Shown here piece by piece: positions 25,013 through 33,162 of a stretch of DNA of 64,000 nt (positions are counted from its first letter, which is position 1; every line of letters starts with the position of its first letter). A program made the position numbers and the translations under genes. A model generated the notes under the pieces. That model saw nothing but the letters and a program-made list of their open reading frames with translations, was not told where the DNA came from and made no database searches. This stretch comes from Treponema sp. (lineage in GTDB: Bacteria; Spirochaetota; Spirochaetia; Treponematales; Treponemataceae), in NCBI GenBank assembly GCA_017470605.1, contig JAFUYH010000031.1:1-64000 (forward strand). Direction: 5' to 3'.

Positions 25013-25835
25013 ACTCCTTGAAAATTGCCTTTTCGAAAAAGATTCTCAACGTTATGAGAAAATAAAAGAAATTGCTATTTCTTTTACAAAAGAATATATA
25101 GGTAATAATATTCTTTGTGATCATATCTTTTCAACGGTTGAAACATACTGTAGAAGGAATGGCTTTGATGTTCAGATTTTTAGGCTTCCAATTGAAGATG
25201 AAAAGATATGGGCATTTACTTCGATAAAAAAAGGATGTATCTTCGTTACAATAAATACAAGTCTAGAATTAAATAAACAAATATTTGCTGCTGCGCATGA
25301 GTTATATCACATTTATTGTTATATAGATGGTGATGATGATGATTTGGTAAATGGTTCAATTCTTACGGATGAAGATGCTAGTGATATTGATGTTGCAATG
25401 GAAGAACGAGAGGCAAATGCTTTTGCAGCATTAATACTTGCTCCATTAAAGCAGGTTGTACAGCAAAAAAAAATAGCAGATGTTGATTCTGATTCGGTAG
25501 CGAAACTCATAATTTTGACAATTTACCTTATGGATTGTTTTGCTTTACCTTATAAAGCAATGGTTATAAAGTTGTTAGAATGCAATGCTATTCAAAAAGC
25601 AGAAGCAGAATATCTTCTTTCAGAAGAAAAAAATGTAGAGGCTTTTATTCTTTCTCGGGAGGGGTTGGGAAGTCGGTGGCTAAAAAAAACAAATGATAAT
25701 AATCTTAATGCAATAAAAGAAATGATAAAGAAAAATCAGAAAGAACAATATATATCTGAGGAAAAGGCAAAAGCGGATTTAAAACTATTAAATGAGTTCA
25801 TGTCATCTATGACTAAGAAAAAAAATCAGGAGTGA
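25005..25835 (+). CDS. ImmA/IrrE-type metallopeptidase, 276 aa
   Basis: The zinc motif H-E-L-Y-H is at residues 98-102 (FAAAHELYHIYCY) and the downstream E-x-x-A-N-x-F-A pattern (EREANAFAALIL) matches ImmA/IrrE peptidases. The C-terminal third is helical and Lys-rich. It is predicted to inactivate the XRE repressor encoded just upstream (8-base overlap). The third gene follows after 3 bases with its own AGGAG site. No signal peptide. Confidence 0.88.
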   Translation: MNKLLENCLFEKDSQRYEKIKEIAISFTKEYIGNNILCDHIFSTVETYCRRNGFDVQIFRLPIEDEKIWAFTSIKKGCIFVTINTSLELNKQIFAAAHELYHIYCYIDGDDDDLVNGSILTDEDASDIDVAMEEREANAFAALILAPLKQVVQQKKIADVDSDSVAKLIILTIYLMDCFALPYKAMVIKLLECNAIQKAEAEYLLSEEKNVEAFILSREGLGSRWLKKTNDNNLNAIKEMIKKNQKEQYISEEKAKADLKLLNEFMSSMTKKKNQE

Positions 25836-25838
25836 TAG

Positions 25839-26627
25839 ATGGCAAAACCTTATGCAATTCTTGATGCTGATTTTATTTCAAAATTGTATTCAACTAAGAA
25901 TAATGCAGGAATACCATTTATAGAGAGTCTTTTAGAATTTGATTTTGATTTTTGTTGCCATGAACAAATTTTTATTGAGTTAAGTCGTCATGACGGAAAT
26001 GCGAAAAACTGGTTACTTGCGAATTCAAACAGAATAACAATTTATAAAGACAGTGATGTATTAAATCTTTTTAAGGCGTATCCACTTCCTGAAACTGTTG
26101 CATGTAGATATTATATAAGTCACTTGAAAACATCTTGCGATATTTATTCACAGTCATATTTTAGTTCTTGTTATGGTAATTTGAATACTAAAATCAATTC
26201 GTTTACTGATTTTCTTACCGAACTGGCTGCCGGTGATGTTGCCGTTGGACAGAAGAAAAACCTTGGTGAAGTAAAGAATACTGTATTGATGAATGCATTG
26301 TATTTATGTTCAAAAAATTCGGTTTTTAAGTTTTGCTCTGATGATCAGAATACTCGTTCAAATGTGTTGGCTTATGCCGCAAAAAATAATTATGATTTAA
26401 GATGTATTAGTCCTTTTTCATTTTTTTATATTGCGAAAAATGAATTAGCAATGTCTAAAGATATTGTTGACGAGTTTTTTTCTAGTTGGATTAGCAAAAA
26501 ATCAAATTTAAGAATAAAAGTAATTGATGTTGATAATATAAAGAGAACTCATGATGCTAACATAATTTATGACGATCTTTGGAATGAAAAAGTAAACTGC
26601 ACGGCTGAAGGCTATATAAAATATTAA
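25839..26627 (+). CDS. PIN-like nuclease-domain protein, 262 aa
   Basis: The protein starts AKPYAILDADFISKLYS, an acidic Asp-x-Asp at the end of the first strand as in PIN-like RNases. It later has LGEVKNTVLMNALYLCS and KFCSDDQNTRSNV, supplying Glu and Asp residues at PIN-like spacing. The last 60 residues are variable. Length is above the 130-150 of simple PIN toxins. It lies 3 bases after the ImmA-like gene. A toxin or effector released when ImmA cleaves the XRE protein is an inference from gene order. Confidence 0.68.
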   Translation: MAKPYAILDADFISKLYSTKNNAGIPFIESLLEFDFDFCCHEQIFIELSRHDGNAKNWLLANSNRITIYKDSDVLNLFKAYPLPETVACRYYISHLKTSCDIYSQSYFSSCYGNLNTKINSFTDFLTELAAGDVAVGQKKNLGEVKNTVLMNALYLCSKNSVFKFCSDDQNTRSNVLAYAAKNNYDLRCISPFSFFYIAKNELAMSKDIVDEFFSSWISKKSNLRIKVIDVDNIKRTHDANIIYDDLWNEKVNCTAEGYIKY

Positions 26628-26779
26628 AAACTACAAAATCTATGCCTTTTAGGTATCCGTCAAATCTAGCCTTATTTAGCTAACTCAATCCATTCACCGC
26701 GGAGTTCGAACGGTGATATTTCTATGTTCCATGGGAGAAGTTTTTTTCCCAGTCGGATTCTGATTCGGCATATGGTGTT

Positions 26780-26935
26780 TTTTCAAAAAGACAGCGAAGA
26801 TAATCTTCTGCCAGAATCCAGTCTTGTCCCAGAAAATTACATTCAGCAACTTGTGTGTTTTATTGCAGAAGAGGAATGCAGAGCCGCAGAGAGCATCAAG
26901 CTTCATTTCATTTCCGATTATGGGACAAACAGCAG
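26780..26935 (-). pseudogene. IS66-type TnpB (Orf2) fragment
   Basis: The minus-strand translation reads NEMKLDALCGSAFLFCNKTH and then KLLNVIFWDKTGFW, the core signature of IS66-family TnpB. The frame then breaks after KIIFAV. It is joined without a gap to a phosphosugar-mutase fragment on its right. There is no start codon of its own and the rest of the element is missing, so it is dead. Confidence 0.65.
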
Positions 26936-27275
26936 CAATCCACTTAAAGCCTGTAAGACAGTCAAGCATTGTTACATTGCATTTTTTACAGATGTAATCC
27001 CCAAAAGGAGAAGTTACGATAGAACGTACGTAGGCAGGATTTGCAGACATTTTTCAAAACTCTTTACGAGAAAGGAAAATGTAATCCATAAGCAAAGCCC
27101 CCCATCTGATTACCGGTAAGCAATACCCAGTTTCCATTTTTATCCGGGAAAGCAGTTCCAAAGCGGCCTGCATCAGGGGCTGTTGCCATAACACCATCTG
27201 CATTTTCTTTTTTAGCTATACTTCACACATATTCAAAGTTTTCATCAATTTCTTCGTTAATATTAAAAATCTTTA
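26936..27275 (-). pseudogene. Phosphoglucomutase/phosphomannomutase fragment (frameshifted)
   Basis: Minus-strand frames give NADGVMATAPDAGRFGTAFP, then GNWVLLTGNQMG, then LMDYIFLSRKEF, then MSANPAYVRSIVTSPFGDYI and TMLDCLTGFKWI. These are consecutive conserved pieces of alpha-phosphohexomutases (metal loop with DADRxG changed to DAGRFG, then LTGNQ, then the TGFKWI segment). There are at least one in-frame stop and two frame changes, and both ends are missing. The metal-site Asp is changed to Gly. It ends exactly where IS66 sequence begins. This is clearly a decayed gene piece. Confidence 0.72.
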
Positions 27276-27312
27276 CTAGAATAAATTACTTGCTAATTGT
27301 GTTTTTCCATAT

Positions 27313-27978
27313 TCATATAGGAGAACTTAAACAAACAGCTTTTACAAATAGTTCCTTTATAAGAAATCGTGCTAACCTAGAATATTTTTTATTTCCAAGT
27401 TGTTTAGATAATTTTTGATTATTTTCATTTGAAAATAATTGACAATGATAATAATTTATTAAATTTGGCATATGCTCAAATGAAGCCTCTATAGACATTT
27501 CAGATGAAGTTTCTTTATCAAAATAATCAATATGATATGTTAGGTCTTTAGCTCTAAAGAACACTGGAAAAACATTACTACTTTGAGTACATGGCACATC
27601 TTCTTCAGGAATACAAACTCCAGGTCTCCAAAAAACATATAGATATTTATTTACATCCTCTTTAGAACATAGCTTTAAGCCTAGATGTTCTAAAGTAAAT
27701 GTGCCAAATATGTATAAAGATAATTCAAAAATCTCCTTTGAACTATTAGTATAATTCAAAAATTCTTTTAACACTTCATCGGAACAAGCATTAAAATCCT
27801 CATTTGAAATGAAATGATGCTCATCAATATATTTATAGAGATTTATTTCTGTTTCTCTTATCAAAAAAGAAGTTGTTAATTGAGAAGGAGTTTTTATATC
27901 AAAATTAGGCTGCGGACGTAATAACCTTGGGTAATTCAAAATAAGACTCCAATGTTGGTAATATACTATCAATTTCAC
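27313..27978 (-). CDS. Unknown third gene of TIGR04255 locus 1, up to 221 aa
   Basis: I do not recognise this helical, acidic protein. Its frame opens at GTG 27978, 74 bases inside the preceding gene and without a ribosome site, so the real start is probably further in, or the two frames are joined by a frameshift. There are no membrane segments. It contains KYLYVFWRPGVCIPEEDVPC and a basic C-terminal helix (KYSRLARFLIKELFV). Locus 2 has a third gene in the same relative place (30782-31201). Confidence 0.5.
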   Translation of the reverse strand: MKLIVYYQHWSLILNYPRLLRPQPNFDIKTPSQLTTSFLIRETEINLYKYIDEHHFISNEDFNACSDEVLKEFLNYTNSSKEIFELSLYIFGTFTLEHLGLKLCSKEDVNKYLYVFWRPGVCIPEEDVPCTQSSNVFPVFFRAKDLTYHIDYFDKETSSEMSIEASFEHMPNLINYYHCQLFSNENNQKLSKQLGNKKYSRLARFLIKELFVKAVCLSSPI

Positions 27979-28456
27979 ATTCTTTTACAATCATTTTGTT
28001 TCCAGTATCTAATGAGATGAATAAAGAGTCATCATATCCATAATCATAATTAATAGAAAACTTTTTTTCTCGATAAACAGCAATAACTTTTACTGAATCT
28101 TCTGAAAAATAAACTTTAGGCAATTCTAAGAAATTACTAAATAAAAAGTTTGTTTTAGAAAAGAATTCTACACTATAAGATAAATCCGGATACTTTTTAT
28201 ATAAATCAAAATATTTTTGCATTCCCTTTTCTATACATATCTTTGTAAAATAATCGGGAAGCAATACATCTGTATTATTAAAGAAAGCATTTAAGCTTCT
28301 TATTTCATCTGTAAAAAAAATATTTTGAATTTTTTTTAATTGATTATTAATTAAGTCTAAATAATCAACATCTTGATAAGAAGTTATAAAAGTCTTTAAT
28401 AAATATTCATAAATAGGAAATAAGGAAATATTTATTGATGGATATATTTTATTCAT
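27905..28456 (-). CDS. Unknown second gene of TIGR04255 locus 1, 183 aa
   Basis: The N-terminal half is helical. The C-terminal half is a beta meander: LPKVYFSEDSVKVIAVYREK, then FSINYDYG, then SLFISLDTGNKMIVKECE. The meander has the same look as the C-terminal half of the second gene of locus 2 (PKIIMGPIPSGGLCLEF). It overlaps the TIGR04255 gene by 8 bases. No catalytic motif is visible. A small ligand- or protein-binding beta domain is all I can support. Confidence 0.55.
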   Translation of the reverse strand: MNKIYPSINISLFPIYEYLLKTFITSYQDVDYLDLINNQLKKIQNIFFTDEIRSLNAFFNNTDVLLPDYFTKICIEKGMQKYFDLYKKYPDLSYSVEFFSKTNFLFSNFLELPKVYFSEDSVKVIAVYREKKFSINYDYGYDDSLFISLDTGNKMIVKECEIDSILPTLESYFELPKVITSAA

Positions 28457-29183
28457 TTTCAGGTCCTAGTGATTTTAATAAATCTTCTTTTATTAGTCCA
28501 ACGAAATATTTTTTGCATATATTATGAGAAGAAGCTAATATAGTTTCATATGATTTTTTAAAATCATCTATAGAAGCTATCTGTCTAGAACATCTTATAT
28601 CCATTAGGGATTTATCTTTATTTAATACTCCATTAATATTAACAGGGGTTCCTACTGTGATTGAAATGTCTTTATCTCCATCTTTTAAAACACAAGAAAA
28701 AGACATCGGACTAGTTTTAATTGTTTTTGAACCAACAATTAACTGTACATTTATATTTTCAACAATATTTTGTTCAAATATATTTATATACTGTAAAGAC
28801 AAACTATCAACTATTTCAATAATATTCTTGTTGATTAGTTTTTCTAAATTTTCTTTTACAGAAAAGAAGAAATCATTCCAAGAAACATATTTATCCAAAA
28901 CAATAAACTGGATAACATTATTCCCAATACCGAAAATATATTTTGTATTATCTGTATTCCTTAAAATATCCTCTAGGATTGTCTGATATTTTAGATTCGC
29001 ATCATTTTCACGTAATTCGACTGGTAATTGGTATAATGGAGTTTGTTTTATATTTGGCCATTCATCCATAAGCAAACCATATAAAGCTTGCTCTGGATAT
29101 CGCCCCTTATAGCGAATTTCAATAACAACTTTTTTTATTGGAGATTTATCTAATTTTTTTGGTAACTGGCATTCTTCAAACAT
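28449..29183 (-). CDS. TIGR04255-family protein, locus 1, 244 aa
   Basis: It matches the TIGR04255 sporadically distributed family: an early SPIKKVVIEIRYKGRY strand, length near 250, and a beta-alpha pattern with QYINIFEQN and MSFSCVLKDGD. No function is known for the family. The ATG follows GAGG. It overlaps the next gene by 8 bases and heads a three-gene operon. A second family member heads a similar operon at 31763-32506, inviting comparison. A role in phage conflict is suggested by the island context only. Confidence 0.7.
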   Translation of the reverse strand: MFEECQLPKKLDKSPIKKVVIEIRYKGRYPEQALYGLLMDEWPNIKQTPLYQLPVELRENDANLKYQTILEDILRNTDNTKYIFGIGNNVIQFIVLDKYVSWNDFFFSVKENLEKLINKNIIEIVDSLSLQYINIFEQNIVENINVQLIVGSKTIKTSPMSFSCVLKDGDKDISITVGTPVNINGVLNKDKSLMDIRCSRQIASIDDFKKSYETILASSHNICKKYFVGLIKEDLLKSLGPENE

Positions 29184-29419
29184 TCAAAACCTCATTTATA
29201 AAACAATTACAAAATATTCTAGTTACAAAATTATATCATATTTATAAAAAAATGCATACTAAATAATACTCTATTGATTTTATGTTAGAGTTCGACGATT
29301 TCAACCACACCTAAGTCCAGCGAGAATCGCCAAACTTTAGTTCAAATAAAAAAGCCATTATCAAATTAGATAAAACTCTCTAAACTGAATAGTAACCAGA
29401 AACTCAGTTAGGGAGGAAT

Positions 29420-30112
29420 ATGAAAAATGATAATAACTTCAAAGTCAGTTTAGCACAAGCGCTCCAAGATATGAAGACAGAACAAGGCGAAAATTTTGAC
29501 CTTGCGAAAGTCAATCTTGCTGAGCTAAAACGGAGATGCGGTATCAGCCGCGCAAAACTCCGAAGATTAAAATCCAATAATTTCAAAGAAACACCTCATG
29601 CACTTACGGGAAGAAAAGCTTCTAAGACCGTAATGACAGGTTATGAGTCCGTTGCGAACAATCTGCTCCGCTAGGGTGTAAAAAACACGTCTGTCATATA
29701 TGACCGTCTGAAAGAAGTCGGCTACAAAGGAAGTCTCAGCGGAATTAAACGCTATGTAATTGCAAACAAAAGTTTGATTCCTGCAGCAAGACATGTAGTC
29801 GAACCTCAAGACAGTCGTGGCCTCAGATATTTTACAACCCCTGGGGAAACATTCCAGATGGACTGGGGCTTTGTAAAAGTTCGAGATTATTCAGGACTTG
29901 AATATCAGGCTGCCTGCTTCGCGATGATTTGTCATCACTGTGGAATGAAGTACATAGGATTCTTTCCAAATGCAAAGCAGGAGAATCTTTTCATAGGTAT
30001 GATTCATGAATTCCAGTATACCCTTTCTTCGGAGGGGTTACTCCTATCATTACTCCGGACAATGCAAGGGTTGCAGTTACAAGCAACAATGATTATGCAG
30101 ATCCTGTTCTGA
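29420..30112 (+). pseudogene. IS21-type IstA transposase pseudogene
   Basis: The frame begins at 29420 after GGGAGG with NLAELKRRCGISRAKLRRLK, is stopped by TAG at 29672-29674 and continues in the same frame with TSVIYDRLKEVGYKGSLSGI. It carries the integrase-like FQMDWGFVKVRDYSGLEYQA, giving the first catalytic Asp. After about 30030 a frame change is needed to reach PDNARVAVTSNNDYADPVLN, which contains the second Asp, and the gene then stops. The C-terminal half and the IstB helper are absent. The element cannot move. Confidence 0.8.
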
Positions 30113-30624
30113 ATAAAGATTAAAACGAATGGGTACAATAGTATGGAAAAAAGTGCCCTATCACCAGCTTTTAAATACAGTTCGTCAAAATTTAATATTT
30201 GATTTTCAGATAGACAAAAGTCAGAATCGTCATCACTCTGACAATAGTCTTTTATTTCTGCTACAACTACCCCATCCAAATTATAAGCAAACATAATCTC
30301 AGTAAAAGCAGCTGCTAGTTCACGTTCTCCAGTACATGCTGAACTTAAACATGATATATAATTTTTGTAATCTCTAATCAATTCTTTCTTAAGTTTCAGT
30401 TCTTTGCCACTATCATTATCAAGAGACGTTAAACATTCACAAATTTTTGCTGCATGAGCTAAAACATGTTCATCATCATTTACATAAAAAGGAAAATTAT
30501 CATGTTCATATTCCTGTTCAGAAAAACCATATTTTGATATAGCTGCATAATCTTGCGAAAATGATAATTGTTTCTCAAATAATTCTGGTTTATATGAAAA
30601 TAATAATGGAGCATAGTCGTTCAT
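30004..30624 (-). pseudogene. Unknown gene truncated at its 3' end by the IS21 remnant
   Basis: From the ATG at 30624 about 155 residues look native and acidic (MNDYAPLLFSYKPELFEKQL, then ELAAAFTEIMFAYNLDGVVV). From about 30125 leftwards the frame runs antisense through the transposase remnant and encodes hydrophobic nonsense (ILLYPFVLIFIQNRICIIIV). The original 3' end is lost. I do not recognise the family. It lies between the two TIGR04255 loci. Confidence 0.6.
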
Positions 30625-30781
30625 ATAAAAATTATAGTCGTAAAATCATTCAAATGAAAGTATGAAAACAGTATAACTAATAGATTTTACACGCAAAAAA
30701 ATAAGCTCATAGATGAATACTCTTTGAACCGATTAGATTTTTTTCAATCTAAGCAATATATTTATTCAATATAAAAACATA

Positions 30782-31201
30782 TCATCTATTGATTATCTCG
30801 GAACTATCCCTTAATGCTTCTTTTACAGCCCCTTTTTTTAATCCATCTATAAGAGAATGTGATATATTTGGTTCGTGACCATAGGCATCTACCTTCAAAA
30901 TTGGATCATAAACAATATTTTGATGCCAATCTGGTACAACCTGACCTGTTCTTTTGGGATTTGTTGGATTTCTAATTGCATCTGTTATTGTAATTGCAAT
31001 TATCAAAGAACGACCTTCTGTTATATGAAAAGATGAACTAGGATTTTTTTGGTAATAAGCCCAATCACATGACATTTCTTTATCATTAAAAACTCCTAAA
31101 GGTATTTCCGGTTGATCTTCTGGAAAACTTTCAGGCCTACAATATCGATATAAAATTTCTCCATCAGGAATTTCAAAACCAGGTGAGTGCTCTATATCCA
31201 C
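30782..31201 (-). CDS. Unknown third gene of TIGR04255 locus 2, 139 aa
   Basis: The GTG start at 31201 follows AGGAG by 8 bases and lies 29 bases inside the preceding gene. The soluble protein has IPDGEILYRYCRPESFPEDQ, then EMSCDWAYYQ, then GRSLIIAITITDAIRNPTNP and VVPDWHQNIVYDP. The alternating polar and aromatic pattern suggests a compact alpha/beta domain, but no family is recognised. Operon position as third gene parallels 27313-27978, although sequence similarity is not evident. Confidence 0.6.
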   Translation of the reverse strand: MDIEHSPGFEIPDGEILYRYCRPESFPEDQPEIPLGVFNDKEMSCDWAYYQKNPSSSFHITEGRSLIIAITITDAIRNPTNPKRTGQVVPDWHQNIVYDPILKVDAYGHEPNISHSLIDGLKKGAVKEALRDSSEIINR

Positions 31202-31772
31202 TTATTAAATCTCCTGAGATATTTGAATCACAATTATAGATTGAATAATAGTCTTTTTCTTTTATTTCGATTTCAGGATGTCCATTTCCATTTGGAATAG
31301 TAATAAAGATTGCACTAGTCGAATTTGCATGAAATTCCAAACATAAACCACCAGATGGAATTGGTCCCATAATAATCTTTGGAATTGTAGTTACTGAAGA
31401 TTCAAGAGGCATTTTAGATTCATAAAAATTTCCTAAGGAAAGCCTTTGTCCTGTCTCAAAGTCCTTTGATAAATAATTCCAAAATTCATTAAGGACAAAC
31501 TTTGACACTTCTATTGAATTATCATCCGGTTTCTTAGAATCGCTGGAAATCCAATCATTTGGCAGAGAACGTAAATTATCTAAATATCTTTTTCGTTTCT
31601 GTAATACCTTATAAAATGTATGTAGATTTTGTAAATAAATATTATCAAAAGTTTTTTTCTTTAAATAAAATAAATTAGTATTTTCTTTTGAAACAGATTC
31701 CATAATTTGCGAAACTGGAAAACTAGAAACACTTATACTATATGAAGATTCAAATAATGAATTTAATTCCAT
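31173..31772 (-). CDS. Unknown second gene of TIGR04255 locus 2, 199 aa
   Basis: The N-terminal 110 residues are helical and polar (LQNLHTFYKVLQKRKRYLDN, then LRSLPNDWIS). The C-terminal part is a beta meander (IPKIIMGPIPSGGLCLEFHA then SAIFITIPNGNGHPEIEI). The P-x-x-x-G-G-x-x-L-E-F/W strand is common in small accessory proteins of unknown role. It overlaps the TIGR04255 gene by 10 bases and the third gene by 29. The corresponding half of the locus 1 protein at 27905-28456 looks similar in pattern. Confidence 0.6.
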   Translation of the reverse strand: MELNSLFESSYSISVSSFPVSQIMESVSKENTNLFYLKKKTFDNIYLQNLHTFYKVLQKRKRYLDNLRSLPNDWISSDSKKPDDNSIEVSKFVLNEFWNYLSKDFETGQRLSLGNFYESKMPLESSVTTIPKIIMGPIPSGGLCLEFHANSTSAIFITIPNGNGHPEIEIKEKDYYSIYNCDSNISGDLISGYRALTWF

Positions 31773-32506
31773 TTACTTTTCAAACTCTCCTTAAATATAG
31801 TTTCAAAAATCTGATTCTGATTCTTATGAGCCATTTCAAACCATTCATTAAAAGGCAAACCGGTTCCACGAATATTCGATTCAAAGTGCAATATTTGCTT
31901 CATTTCAATAGGAGACGTTGCTGTTGAAAGATTTAGAATACAAAAGTTATTTTTTATTGGAAGCGGATATGTGTATTTTGAAAAAATATTATTACAATTA
32001 TTAAAAATTTGAGGAACAGAAATATCCATTATTGTATTTACGTTGCTTAACGTAGTTAAATAATCCTCCCAAAAGAAGCGATCATGATAGGTTAAATCAA
32101 AAAAGGCAATATTTTTATCAAAATGCTTATTTAAATGCTTTTCTAACATATCTAAAATGCCTATATATTCATTATAAATAACATCATATCCAGGATAATC
32201 ACCGACAGGTACTGAATCTAAACGAATCCAATTATAATAAATAGCGTTTTGCTGTACTTGAATTAATCTCGTATTTTCTTTATTTCTCCTTCGATATAAC
32301 ACTTGCCCGGTAATTTGAATATCAAAAGTTGTCTGTAACAAATATCCTTCTAACTTTTCTAAATTCAATGGTGGTAATAATTCCAAATTAGGATATCCCT
32401 CTTGAAGTAGAGAATTTATTACAAATAACTCATCATTTGTAAAAATCGGTTTATTAAAAGTTATTCCGAGAACAACTTCAGAAACTGGAGCTTTTAAATA
32501 TTGCAT
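31763..32506 (-). CDS. TIGR04255-family protein, locus 2, 247 aa
   Basis: It begins MQYLKAPVSEVVLGITFNKP, the typical P-(V/I)-x-E-V-V-x-G-I-x-F opening of TIGR04255, with family length and the LQTTFDIQITG strand. It heads a three-gene operon with overlaps of 10 and 29 bases. A strong inverted repeat lies 54-93 bases upstream of its start. Paralogous to 28449-29183 but diverged, so the two loci probably arrived separately rather than by recent duplication. Confidence 0.78.
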   Translation of the reverse strand: MQYLKAPVSEVVLGITFNKPIFTNDELFVINSLLQEGYPNLELLPPLNLEKLEGYLLQTTFDIQITGQVLYRRRNKENTRLIQVQQNAIYYNWIRLDSVPVGDYPGYDVIYNEYIGILDMLEKHLNKHFDKNIAFFDLTYHDRFFWEDYLTTLSNVNTIMDISVPQIFNNCNNIFSKYTYPLPIKNNFCILNLSTATSPIEMKQILHFESNIRGTGLPFNEWFEMAHKNQNQIFETIFKESLKSKWN

Positions 32507-32559
32507 TTCTTATAATCCTTTCTAAAACTACAACAATCTATGTTTTTTTTTGTTACATC

Positions 32560-32599
32560 TTTTTACTTATTATGTCACAAAAAACACAATAAGTAAAAA
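32560..32599. promoter_or_regulatory. Perfect 12-bp inverted repeat upstream of TIGR04255 locus 2
   Basis: TTTTTACTTATT at 32560-32571 and AATAAGTAAAAA at 32588-32599 are perfect reverse complements separated by 16 bases. It lies ahead of the operon starting at 32506. It may be a dimeric operator, or a bidirectional terminator since both arms end in A/T runs. No other gene starts in the 240 bases to its right. Confidence 0.55.
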
Positions 32600-32701
32600 T
32601 GATTGTATAAATTACAAATTTATAACATGAATAGAAAAATTATACAAATAAAATTCTGATAATAACAGAAAAATTTACTAAAAAAATGTTTACTCCAATA
32701 A

Positions 32702-32938
32702 AGTTAGTGCCAGATAAAAACAATCTCGTTAGGGAATTCGTTTTCGGCATTGGTAATACAAAAATTATTAATATGTGGAAAAAACACAACACCTTTTGAA
32801 GAAATGAAAGTATCAAAAACTTATTTAAAAGAATTGATTATCGATAATAATTCAAAGAACAAAATTCTTAATCAATTAAACATGATGTATATTAATGATT
32901 ATACTGTATATCCAGATTTTAATGGTATGAAAAAATGA
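32702..32938 (+). pseudogene. C-terminal remnant resembling an FRG-domain protein
   Basis: An open frame without a proper start ends MKVSKTYLKELIIDNNSKNK then QLNMMYINDYTVYPDFNGMK. This resembles the last helix pair of FRG-domain proteins, where an I-L-x-x-L-x-x-M-x-I-N-x-x-T-x-x-P-x-x-x-G pattern is typical. The rest of the gene is absent. FRG proteins occur in phage-defence contexts, so this may be the relic of another defence gene in the island. Confidence 0.45.
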
Positions 32939-33021
32939 TAAAGAGTCGAGAATGTTTGTTTAATTTATGAAAATTGCCATTTGTACATTTTTTTTATTAT
33001 TTTAAATATAAGGAGAAAATA

Positions 33022-33162
33022 ATGGCTAAAAGACTTTCTGTTATAAATGAAACTTCAACAGGAAGAAATCAAACATTCCGTGATAATTACAAAAATACAA
33101 ATATGAGTCGACAAAAATTTGTTAAAGATGTAGCTGCCGGTGATAAACTTCCTAATGGTTGA
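33022..33162 (+). CDS. Small protein resembling a truncated DUF3892, 46 aa
   Basis: The ATG at 33022 follows AAGGAG. The product reads MAKRLSVINETSTGRNQTFR then MSRQKFVKDVAAGDKLPNG, like the first two thirds of DUF3892 proteins, which normally continue for 20-25 residues more. It stops in a TTGA overlap with the next frame, whose residues ISPGANSST could be its original continuation after a single-base change. First gene of the DUF6602 operon. Confidence 0.55.
   Translation: MAKRLSVINETSTGRNQTFRDNYKNTNMSRQKFVKDVAAGDKLPNG

Noticed and set aside
26724-27119. Plus-strand ORF of 131 aa
   Set aside because: The minus strand of the same DNA encodes recognisable phosphosugar-mutase and IS66 TnpB pieces, so the plus-strand frame is a shadow.
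29567-29809. Minus-strand ORF of 80 aa
   Set aside because: It is antisense to the IS21 transposase frame, which is recognisable despite its stop codon.
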